NCBI RefSeq assembly: GCF_910586915.1
Contig: NZ_CAJULN010000010.1
Span: 1-64,000, forward strand
DNA from: an uncultured Bacteroides sp.
GTDB taxonomy: Bacteria; Bacteroidota; Bacteroidia; Bacteroidales; Bacteroidaceae
Reading direction: 5' to 3'
DNA: 64,000 bases
The translations under genes and the position numbers were made by a program. This document shows, piece after piece, positions 15,649-22,766 of the stretch; within the stretch, counting starts at the first letter, position 1, and each line of letters opens with the position of its first letter. Under the pieces are notes generated by a model that did no database searches, was not told the origin of the DNA, and saw only the letters and a list, made by a program, of their open reading frames with translations.

Positions 15649-16566
15649 ATGAACAAAAACCAAATCGGAATATTTCTTTCTTTGCTGTTGTTGCTCGGAC
15701 TGACTTCCTGCGGCGAACAAAAGTCAAACAACAAACTGGTGCTGAACGAAATCCTGATAAACAACCAGAGTAACTTTCAGGACGACTACGGAATGCACAG
15801 CGCATGGATTGAAATATTCAACAAATCATATGGTAGTGCCGACCTGGCAGCCTGCTTGCTGAAAGTAAGCAGCCAGCCAGGCGATACAACGACTTACTTT
15901 ATCCCGAAAGGAGATATACTCACCGTGGTAAAACCGCGCCAGCACGCCCTCTTTTGGGCAGACGGCCAGCCCAAAAGAGGAACTTTCCACACCAACTTCA
16001 AACTGAATCCTCAGGCAACCAACTGGATCGGGCTGTTTGATTCGGGAAAAAAACTCATCGACGAAGTGACAGTGCCTGCAGGCGCATTGGGAGCCGACCA
16101 GTCCTATGCCCGCATCAGCGACGGAACGCCCGAATGGGAAGTGAAAGGCGGAAGCAATGACAAATACGTCACTCCGAGCACGAACAACAAAACCATTGAC
16201 AGCAATGCCAAGCAGGAAAAGTTTGAAGAGCACGATGCAGTGGGTATCGGTATGTCCATCTCCGCCATGAGTGTGGTATTCAGCGGACTGCTTCTTCTCT
16301 TCATCGCTTTCAAAATCGTAGGCAAAATCGCAGTCAACCTGAGCAAACGCAACGCCATGAAGTCGAAGGGTGTAGACAAGCACGAAGCCAAAGAACTCTC
16401 GCAGGCTCCGGGCGAAGTATATGCCGCCATCTCTATGGCACTGCACGAGATGCAGGACGAAGTGCACGACGTAGAGGAAACAGTGCTGACCATCACCCGT
16501 GTGAAACGCAGTTACTCGCCGTGGAATTCGAAAATCTATACATTGCGTGAGACTCCCAAAAAGTAA
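15649..16566 (+). CDS. OadG-like gamma subunit fused to a lamin-tail domain
   Basis: A 305-residue membrane protein. It starts with a lipoprotein-type signal (LLLLLGLTSC at ~15-24), followed by a predicted external domain (about 28-165: LVLNEILINNQ, AWIEIFNKS, NWIGLFDSGKKLIDEV, SYARISDGTPEW) that matches the beta-sandwich Lamin-Tail Domain. A membrane helix at about 203-227 (ISAMSVVFSGLLLLFIAFKI) and a cytoplasmic tail follow, as in OadG, the subunit that holds the alpha and beta subunits of Na+-pumping decarboxylases. Standard OadG is ~80 residues. Its place between mmdA and the biotin carrier supports the gamma role; the LTD assignment rests on pattern recognition only. Confidence 0.8.
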   Translation: MNKNQIGIFLSLLLLLGLTSCGEQKSNNKLVLNEILINNQSNFQDDYGMHSAWIEIFNKSYGSADLAACLLKVSSQPGDTTTYFIPKGDILTVVKPRQHALFWADGQPKRGTFHTNFKLNPQATNWIGLFDSGKKLIDEVTVPAGALGADQSYARISDGTPEWEVKGGSNDKYVTPSTNNKTIDSNAKQEKFEEHDAVGIGMSISAMSVVFSGLLLLFIAFKIVGKIAVNLSKRNAMKSKGVDKHEAKELSQAPGEVYAAISMALHEMQDEVHDVEETVLTITRVKRSYSPWNSKIYTLRETPKK

Positions 16567-16593
16567 GTCAATCTCTTAATATAAGATAAAACA

Positions 16594-17028
16594 ATGAAAG
16601 AATATAAATACAAAATCAATGGTAACTTATACAATGTGACCATCGGAGATATTGAAGATAATATCGCTCATGTAGAAGTGAACGGTACGCATTACAAAGT
16701 AGAAATGGAGAAAAAAACGAAGGAAGCGCCTGTGAAACCGGTCGTACGTCCGTTGCCCAACTCTCCCGCCGCTCCCGCCGCACCGGTATCGAAACCTGCC
16801 GCACAATCGTCCGGCAAATCGGGCGTGAAATCCCCGCTTCCGGGTGTTATCCTCGACATCAAAGTGAATGTCGGCGACACCGTGAAAAAAGGACAAACCG
16901 TCATTATACTGGAGGCCATGAAGATGGAAAACAATATCAATGCGGACAAAGACGGTAAAGTAACTGCCATCAACGTAAACAAAGGAGACTCTGTTCTCGA
17001 AGGTAATGACCTCGTAATCATTGAATAA
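16594..17028 (+). CDS. mmdC: Biotin carboxyl carrier of methylmalonyl-CoA decarboxylase
   Basis: A 144-residue carrier that shuttles CO2 from MmdA to the membrane pump. The N-terminal ~45 residues form a small docking region, followed by an Ala/Pro-rich linker (about 46-75). A biotinyl domain follows with the biotinylation motif EAMKMEN, Lys110, at the usual ~35 residues from the C-terminus. It lies between the gamma-like and beta subunits. Confidence 0.95.
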   Translation: MKEYKYKINGNLYNVTIGDIEDNIAHVEVNGTHYKVEMEKKTKEAPVKPVVRPLPNSPAAPAAPVSKPAAQSSGKSGVKSPLPGVILDIKVNVGDTVKKGQTVIILEAMKMENNINADKDGKVTAINVNKGDSVLEGNDLVIIE

Positions 17029-17029
17029 T

Positions 17030-18190
17030 ATGGGAGATTTTATTAATTTTATAGGAAACAACCTTGCTGACTTCTGGACATACACCGGATTTGCCAATGC
17101 AACACCCGGCCATTTTGCCATGATTTTCTTCGGCTTGTTGTTCATCTACCTGGCAGTAGCCAAAGAATTTGAGCCGATGTTACTGATTCCTATTGGATTC
17201 GGTATCCTTATCGGCAACATACCTTTCAATATGGATGCGGGCCTGAAAGTCGGTATCTATGAAGAAGGTTCTGTATTGAATATTTTATATCAGGGAGTAA
17301 CGTCCGGCTGGTATCCGCCGCTCATCTTCTTGGGCATCGGTGCCATGACAGACTTCTCGGCACTTATCTCCAACCCGAAACTGATGCTGATTGGTGCAGC
17401 CGCACAATTCGGTATCTTCGGTGCCTACATGATTGCCTTAGCCATCGGATTCGACCCGATGCAGGCAGGAGCCATCGGTATCATCGGAGGTGCAGACGGC
17501 CCTACCGCCATCTTCCTTTCGTCGAAGTTAGCCCCTAACCTGATGGGAGCCATTGCCGTATCCGCTTACTCTTATATGGCACTCGTGCCGGTGATACAGC
17601 CGCCCATCATGCGCCTGCTCACTACAAAGAACGAGCGTGTCATCCGCATGAAACCGCCGCGTGCCGTTTCTCACACGGAAAAGGTGATTTTCCCTATCAT
17701 CGGTCTGTTGCTGACTTGCTTCTTAGTGCCTTCCGGCCTGCCCTTGCTGGGTATGCTGTTCTTCGGCAACCTGCTGAAAGAAAGCGGCGTCACCCGTCGT
17801 CTGGCAAATACAGCCAGTGGTCCGTTGATTGACACCATCACTATTTTGTTAGGATTGACAGTAGGCGCCTCCACACAGGCTTCCGAATTCCTTACTTTCG
17901 ACTCTATCAAGATTTTTGCCCTTGGCGCATTGTCGTTCATCATCGCCACTGCTTCGGGAGTGCTTTTTGTAAAGTTATTCAACCTCTTCTTGAAGAAAGA
18001 CAATAAGATTAACCCGCTTATCGGCAATGCCGGTGTATCTGCCGTTCCCGACTCGGCACGTATCTCACAAGTGATAGGTTTGGAATACGACCCGACCAAC
18101 TACCTGTTGATGCACGCTATGGGACCGAACGTGGCAGGTGTCATCGGTTCGGCTGTGGCTGCCGGTATCCTGTTGGGATTCCTGTCGTAA
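17030..18190 (+). CDS. mmdB: Na+-translocating methylmalonyl-CoA decarboxylase beta
   Basis: Integral membrane subunit that decarboxylates carboxybiotin and pumps Na+ outward. The 386-residue protein has about 10 membrane segments and the catalytic GGADGPTAIFLSSKLAP motif, whose Asp is essential in the family, plus the repeat-like second-half motif LGLTVGAS. ATG 17030 is one base after the stop of the biotin carrier; an in-frame TTG at 17021 overlaps that stop and is less likely. Last gene of the operon. Confidence 0.95.
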   Translation: MGDFINFIGNNLADFWTYTGFANATPGHFAMIFFGLLFIYLAVAKEFEPMLLIPIGFGILIGNIPFNMDAGLKVGIYEEGSVLNILYQGVTSGWYPPLIFLGIGAMTDFSALISNPKLMLIGAAAQFGIFGAYMIALAIGFDPMQAGAIGIIGGADGPTAIFLSSKLAPNLMGAIAVSAYSYMALVPVIQPPIMRLLTTKNERVIRMKPPRAVSHTEKVIFPIIGLLLTCFLVPSGLPLLGMLFFGNLLKESGVTRRLANTASGPLIDTITILLGLTVGASTQASEFLTFDSIKIFALGALSFIIATASGVLFVKLFNLFLKKDNKINPLIGNAGVSAVPDSARISQVIGLEYDPTNYLLMHAMGPNVAGVIGSAVAAGILLGFLS

Positions 18191-18231
18191 AAGAAACCGG
18201 TAGCATCGCGTGTCTACCGATTTCCTCTGCC

Positions 18232-18288
18232 AGAGGATATATTAAAACCCGTTTTGTATTTTCGAGTTTTGATATATCCTCTTTTTTT
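18232..18288 (+). terminator. Terminator of the methylmalonyl-CoA decarboxylase operon
   Basis: Arms 18232-18248 and 18266-18282 are 17 bp long with one wobble pair (AGAGGATATATTAAAAC on the left), with a 17-base loop and a T run to 18288. The loop is long for an intrinsic terminator, but the T tract and position fit. Confidence 0.75.
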
Positions 18289-18323
18289 GTGCCGCAATTT
18301 CTTGGAAAGCCTGTCAAATACAC

Positions 18324-18331
18324 TATCTTTG
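18324..18331 (+). promoter_or_regulatory. -7 element of the TPR lipoprotein-like gene
   Basis: TATCTTTG, 56 bases before ATG 18387. Confidence 0.55.
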
Positions 18332-18386
18332 TCACTTGTAAATCAATGCATAACATATCATCTATTACTTTTTGAAAACCAACACC

Positions 18387-19718
18387 ATGAAACAGTTCCT
18401 TCTCCTACTCCTACTTGGGTCTGCAACGCTACTGCGAGCCCAACACATCGACCGCATCCAGGAAGCAATGGCAAACTACGACTACGAAACCGCGCTTTCG
18501 CTTATCTCCGCCCAAAAGCCCACCCCTCTCCTGCTCCTGCAAAAAGGGAAAGCGCTGCGGGGACTGGGGCAAAACGCAGAAGCACTTGCCACCTACCGGG
18601 AAATCATAGCAGACGACTCCACCAATACACGCGCATTTATCGAAGCAGCCGAGTGCTGCCGTACGCTTGCCCGAAGCAAACAGGCTTTGCACTACTACGA
18701 ACGGGCACTCGACCTCAATCCGGAAAACAAATATGTGCGTATCCAATACATCAGCCTGCTGCTATCTCTGCAAAAATTCAGAGACGCATTGGGAGAGAGC
18801 AGTATCATGACCGAAAAAGACAGTTCCGCCATCGCCCTGCATCTACAGGCACAGAGTTTTGAAGGAATGGGCGAACTGCTTCCCGCCGCAGGCTGCTACT
18901 ACAACATACAGGAAAAATATCCGGATGATTATCTTGCCGCCGCCAAATTAGGTGCCATCAACATTGCAGGCGCTTACTTCGACGAAGCCATCGAAGCTAC
19001 CGAAAAATACCGGCAGATTGACACGACCAACATCTCCGTCAACCGTCAGAACGCACTTGCCTACTGCCTGAAAAAAGACTATCCCACCGCTATCCGGCGC
19101 TACGAATCCTTAGTGAATCAAGGAGACAGCTCCTTCCACACCTGCTATTACTTAGGTACCAGCTACTATGCCGCAGGGAAATACTACGAAGCCCATGACT
19201 TTCTCGAAGCTGCCAAGAAGTATGAACCCGACAACGCGAACCTGCTCTATTACCTCGGCCGTGCCTGTGCCAAAACCTCGTGGAAAAAGCAAGGCGTGGA
19301 ATATCTCGAAAAAGCCATCAGCCTATCCGTCCCGAAAGACAGCACCCTGACACGCCTGTACATCGGAATGACCGAATGCTACAAGATGGCACAAATGCCC
19401 AGGGAGCAAATACAGTCCATCAAGGAGCGATATAAGCTATACGACCGCCAAAATCATAAATTACTCTACGACATCGCCTACGTCTACTTCTACCAACTGA
19501 AAGACAAGAAAAACACGGAACACTACTTAGAAGCATTTCTGAAGACACGTCCCAAAGAGAAAGAAGAACAGGCGGAACTTGACAGCGAAGGGAGGCTCAT
19601 TCTGAAGCAAACCAACTACTACAACGCCGCCGCCAACTGGCTGAAAGACCTCCAAAGCAAACAAAAGATAGAAGATTTCTTCCAAAACGGATATCCGGTA
19701 CAATCTCCAAAGAAATAG
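18387..19718 (+). CDS. Exported TPR-repeat protein
   Basis: A 443-residue protein with a Sec signal peptide (MKQFLLLLLLGSATLLRAQ), so periplasmic or envelope-located. Nearly the whole mature chain is tetratricopeptide repeats, for example LRGLGQNAEALATYREIIADDSTN, RSKQALHYYERALDLNPEN, AYFDEAIEATEKYRQIDTTN and YYEAHDFLEAAKKYEPDN. The ATG is chosen over an upstream TTG at 18372, which would extend the signal peptide. Similar Bacteroidales proteins are envelope scaffolds; no partner is visible here. Convergent with fba. Confidence 0.8.
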   Translation: MKQFLLLLLLGSATLLRAQHIDRIQEAMANYDYETALSLISAQKPTPLLLLQKGKALRGLGQNAEALATYREIIADDSTNTRAFIEAAECCRTLARSKQALHYYERALDLNPENKYVRIQYISLLLSLQKFRDALGESSIMTEKDSSAIALHLQAQSFEGMGELLPAAGCYYNIQEKYPDDYLAAAKLGAINIAGAYFDEAIEATEKYRQIDTTNISVNRQNALAYCLKKDYPTAIRRYESLVNQGDSSFHTCYYLGTSYYAAGKYYEAHDFLEAAKKYEPDNANLLYYLGRACAKTSWKKQGVEYLEKAISLSVPKDSTLTRLYIGMTECYKMAQMPREQIQSIKERYKLYDRQNHKLLYDIAYVYFYQLKDKKNTEHYLEAFLKTRPKEKEEQAELDSEGRLILKQTNYYNAAANWLKDLQSKQKIEDFFQNGYPVQSPKK

Positions 19719-19722
19719 TACG

Positions 19723-19764
19723 AAAAAAGGCTGCTTCCCGTCGAGGAGAGGCAGCCTTTCTTTT
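19723..19764. terminator. Bidirectional terminator between TPR gene and fba
   Basis: A(6) at 19723-19728, stem AAAGGCTGC (19726-19734) with GCAGCCTTT (19751-19759), then TTTCTTTT. It can terminate transcripts from both convergent genes. Confidence 0.85.
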
Positions 19765-19790
19765 ATGTACAAGGAATAACCCTACAATGA

Positions 19791-20795
19791 TTACTGAGCC
19801 AATTTGCCGTCAGAACCGAGCACGTTAACAATTTTGTGCTTGTACAGTTTTTCCATATTGTCGCGAGCCGGGCCCAGATACTTACGCGGGTCAAATTCAG
19901 CCGGTTTTTCAGCGAACACCTTACGTACGGCAGCAGTCATAGCCAAACGAGAGTCTGAGTCAATGTTGATTTTGCAAACAGCAGACTTGGCAGCCTTACG
20001 CAACTCTTCTTCCGGAATACCGATAGCAGCTTTCAAAGCACCACCGAACTGGTTGATAGTTGCCACTTCTTCTTCGGGCACTGAAGAAGAACCGTGAAGA
20101 ACGATAGGGAATCCCGGAAGTTTTTCCATTACAGCATCCAATACGTCGAATGCCAAAGGAGGAGGAACCATACGGCCTGTAGCCGGGTCAATGTGGCACT
20201 GTTCCGGAGTAAATTTGTAAGCACCGTGAGAAGTACCGATAGAGATAGCCAATGAGTCGCAGCCTGTACGGGTAGCGAAATCAATTACTTCTTCGGGGTC
20301 AGTATATGTGTGGTGGTCGGAAGAAACTTCGTCTTCTACGCCTGCCAATACGCCCAGCTCTCCTTCTACAGTTACATCGAACTGGTGAGCATAGTCAACC
20401 ACTTTCTTAGTCAATGCTACGTTTTCTTCATAAGGAAGGTGAGAACCGTCAATCATCACTGAAGAGAAACCTGAGTCGATGCAAGATTTGCAAGTTTCAA
20501 AAGTATCTCCGTGGTCGAGGTGAAGAACGATTTCCGGGTGTTCGCAACCCAATTCTTTAGCATATTCTACAGCACCCTGAGCCATGTAGCGCAGCAAAGT
20601 AGCGTTAGCATACTGACGGGCACCTTTAGAAACCTGAAGAATCACAGGAGATTTAGTTTCAACAGCAGCTTTGATGATAGCTTGCATCTGTTCCATATTG
20701 TTGAAGTTGAAAGCCGGGATAGCATATCCACCTTCGATAGCCTTAGCAAACATTTCTTTTGTGTTTACCAATCCTAAATCTTTGTAATTTACCAT
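19791..20795 (-). CDS. fba: Class II fructose-1,6-bisphosphate aldolase
   Basis: Zn2+-dependent glycolytic aldolase splitting fructose-1,6-bisphosphate. The 334-residue protein has the metal site and catalytic region EIVLHLDHGDTFETCKSCIDSGFSSVMIDGSH, the EGELGVLAGVEDEV segment, and the phosphate-binding LHGSSSVPEE and KINIDSDSRLAM motifs. Single gene with its own promoter. Confidence 0.97.
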   Translation of the reverse strand: MVNYKDLGLVNTKEMFAKAIEGGYAIPAFNFNNMEQMQAIIKAAVETKSPVILQVSKGARQYANATLLRYMAQGAVEYAKELGCEHPEIVLHLDHGDTFETCKSCIDSGFSSVMIDGSHLPYEENVALTKKVVDYAHQFDVTVEGELGVLAGVEDEVSSDHHTYTDPEEVIDFATRTGCDSLAISIGTSHGAYKFTPEQCHIDPATGRMVPPPLAFDVLDAVMEKLPGFPIVLHGSSSVPEEEVATINQFGGALKAAIGIPEEELRKAAKSAVCKINIDSDSRLAMTAAVRKVFAEKPAEFDPRKYLGPARDNMEKLYKHKIVNVLGSDGKLAQ

Positions 20796-20834
20796 TTTGT
20801 TTAAAGTTTATTGTTAGTGAATAAAAATTCTACG

Positions 20835-20842
20835 CAAAAGTA
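20835..20842 (-). promoter_or_regulatory. fba -7 element
   Basis: TACTTTTG on the minus strand, 39 bases upstream of the fba ATG. Confidence 0.55.
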
Positions 20843-20888
20843 AGCATTATCACTTGAATAATGAACAGCCGAATGAAAAATATAGTGG

Positions 20889-20935
20889 AAAAAGGCTTAA
20901 ATCCTCCGCCCGAATCGGGCGCAGAAGCCAAGCCT
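20889..20935 (-). terminator. Terminator of the unrecognised gene upstream of fba
   Basis: Outer stem AGGCTT/AAGCCT (20893-20898 and 20930-20935) around an inner GC-rich hairpin CGCCCGAATCGGGCG, followed on the minus strand by TTTTT. Confidence 0.75.
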
Positions 20936-20981
20936 ATATGAAATTGTAATCTCTACCTTGCAAACATCAGCCAGAACGGGT

Positions 20982-21908
20982 TCAATCGTGAAAATCGTTC
21001 TCCCATTCGGCCAATATAGCCTTGAAATCGGCAAGCATCCGCTCAAAGTCGTAATCTACCTTCTTTTTCAGCCGGTCCGCCATGCGGCACAATGCCGACA
21101 GGATATATTCACCCAATTTCTTTTTCTGTTCGCTATGACTCAGTTCGCTGAATTCCTTCTCTAAAGTTATCACTGCTCTCACCCTTCCCGTATCTGCCCG
21201 AAACGGCCCGAGCTCCAAACGGTTACGCAGAAGGTATCCATTCTTCTCAATCTCTTGTTTGGTAAACATGGCCAGCAATGCCGGATACAAATCCTTTTGT
21301 TTCAGATTCAGTTTTTCGTCGGCGATGATGTAGTTGCATTTACAGAACCGATGGTCGTAATAGCTATAGGAACAATGAACAGTAATCTGATTCACAGCCG
21401 TGCCGTATAATTCGGGGCGCATCCGCTCATTCAGCCGCACTTGCAAATCCTTCTCTACGCTTTCAATCACAGCTTTCGAGTTGTCATAACAATTACTGAT
21501 GCCGCGCACAATCCACACGGGATTTTTAGGAATCCAGTTTCGCTGGCTGTCAAGTTTCACATTCCGCACAGCTTCTTCCGCCCCTGTTTCCATCGTATAT
21601 CCGTTTTTCCTTTTTGACCAAATGGCTTCGGCAAAACGGGGTTCTCTGTACTTATTTATAAAACAAGTTGACGGATTGCCATTGAAAACACATCCTTTCA
21701 CCGCTTCAAGCGCTTCATGGGTCCCCCAACCTATGATTGCCAGACTCTCGCAAATCCGGACTGCACGATTCCACTCTTCTGCATTCTTGTAATGCGCATA
21801 TAAAGAAAATGCTGCCAATAAATCATGCCGCCATTTGCCGACATCGCTTTGAGCTTTCAGGAATGCTTCAAGTTCGGCCAGCTCTTTTATTTCAAATATT
21901 CTGTCCAT
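20982..21908 (-). CDS. Unrecognised cytoplasmic protein
   Basis: A 308-residue soluble protein with no signal peptide or membrane segment that I do not recognise. The N-terminal ~100 residues are helical (MDRIFEIKELAELEAFLKAQ; LLAAFSLYAHYKNAEEWNRA). The centre has several aromatic and cysteine residues (CSYSYYDHRFCKCNYIIADE around residue 177). The C-terminal ~70 residues look helical and charged (FERMLADFKAILAEWENDFHD). It is monocistronic with its own terminator. The plain ATG start, normal codon use and matching terminator make it a real gene. Confidence 0.6.
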   Translation of the reverse strand: MDRIFEIKELAELEAFLKAQSDVGKWRHDLLAAFSLYAHYKNAEEWNRAVRICESLAIIGWGTHEALEAVKGCVFNGNPSTCFINKYREPRFAEAIWSKRKNGYTMETGAEEAVRNVKLDSQRNWIPKNPVWIVRGISNCYDNSKAVIESVEKDLQVRLNERMRPELYGTAVNQITVHCSYSYYDHRFCKCNYIIADEKLNLKQKDLYPALLAMFTKQEIEKNGYLLRNRLELGPFRADTGRVRAVITLEKEFSELSHSEQKKKLGEYILSALCRMADRLKKKVDYDFERMLADFKAILAEWENDFHD

Positions 21909-22007
21909 TGTCTTTTTAATAGGCTACGAAGATACAAATTTTGGCAACATTCTAAAATCATTCTCTTTTTTTTCAGCAAAACCTTTTTCCGTTTCATGGA
22001 AATGTAT

Positions 22008-22015
22008 TACCTTTG
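22008..22015 (+). promoter_or_regulatory. rpmE2 -7 element
   Basis: TACCTTTG, 75 bases before the L31 start codon. A T-rich stretch 20 bases upstream sits at the -33 position. Confidence 0.5.
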
Positions 22016-22090
22016 CGCACTGAAAAATGACCATTACACTATTTCTTACCAAAATAGTAACAAATATAAATTAAAAAAACAGATACTGAA

Positions 22091-22345
22091 ATGAAAAAAG
22101 GCCTTCATCCAGAATCGTACCGTCCGGTAGTATTCAAAGATATGTCAAATGGTGATATGTTTTTGTCAAAATCAACTGTAGCAACTAAAGAAACCATCGA
22201 ATTCGAAGGTGAAACTTATCCGTTGCTGAAGATTGAAATCTCTAACACTTCTCATCCGTTCTATACAGGTAAATCTACGTTGGTGGATACAGCCGGTCGT
22301 GTTGATAAGTTCATGAGCCGCTACGGTGACCGTAAGAAAAAATAA
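22091..22345 (+). CDS. rpmE2: 50S ribosomal protein L31 type B
   Basis: The 84-residue zinc-free (C-minus) form of L31. It starts MKKGLHPESYRPVVFKDMSN, lacks the CxxC pair of the zinc-binding form, and ends with the typical SHPFYTGKSTLVDTAGRVDKF and a basic tail. Single gene with its own promoter and terminator. Confidence 0.97.
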   Translation: MKKGLHPESYRPVVFKDMSNGDMFLSKSTVATKETIEFEGETYPLLKIEISNTSHPFYTGKSTLVDTAGRVDKFMSRYGDRKKK

Positions 22346-22363
22346 TTCGTTCTTTCGTTAACG

Positions 22364-22406
22364 ATGAAAAAGGGGATGTCCTGCATGGGATATCCCCTTT
22401 TTTCAT
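22364..22406 (+). terminator. rpmE2 terminator
   Basis: ATGAAAAAGGGGAT pairs with ATCCCCTTTTTTCAT around a short loop, giving a stem with a T run on the plus strand. Confidence 0.85.
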
Positions 22407-22500
22407 ATTGACTTCACGGCAAGCAAGAGCAACCCCGTTGCATTGCTGAAAGAATTCTATCGGCAGCCTGACCGGATTCACTTTTCCCGCTACTCTTTTT

Positions 22501-22588
22501 GCGTTCCACTATAGTGGGACGAACGGAACACTGTAGTTGTCCTTGCGTTCCACTATAGTGGAACGCAAAGGCAACTGTAGTGGAACGA
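22501..22588. repeat. Array C: four palindromic units, 22-bp period
   Basis: The 10-bp core CACTRTAGTG/T recurs at 22507-22516, 22529-22538, 22551-22560 and 22573-22582, exactly 22 bp apart. The third unit is the centre of a perfect 22-bp palindrome (22545-22566, half-site GCGTTCCACTA). Around it the flanks form ~30-bp inverted arms with a few mismatches, so the array can fold into one long hairpin or several short ones. Confidence 0.9.
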
Positions 22589-22663
22589 AATAAACATACC
22601 CGGCAAATCGTCTCCCGAAGGGCAACCGGCAAAAAGGAAATATCAATAGAGACGGTAACTGCT

Positions 22664-22708
22664 AAAAGAGCCGTATCAAAACTCTGTTTCGAGTAATGAT
22701 ACGGCTCT
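22664..22708 (-). terminator. Terminator of the SusCD-protease operon
   Basis: Perfect 12-bp arms AGAGCCGTATCA (22667-22678) and complement (22697-22708), with an inner ACTC/GAGT pair. A TTTT tract follows on the minus strand. It lies 59 bases past the M16 stop. Confidence 0.75.
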
Positions 22709-22766
22709 CACTATGGAGTGAAGTTGAGCGTCGGCACAACTCCGCGGTTTCATATCGTCCTATCTT

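Larger units (their letters stand above)
22346..22766. other. 421-bp gene-free region after L31
   Basis: Besides the L31 terminator it holds repeat array C (22501-22588) and the terminator of the minus-strand 11-gene operon. No credible gene. Confidence 0.7.

Noticed and set aside
22501..22588. CRISPR-like array
   Set aside because: Units are 22 bp with no distinct spacers, only four copies, strong palindromy, and no cas genes in the window. The other three arrays fail for the same reason.
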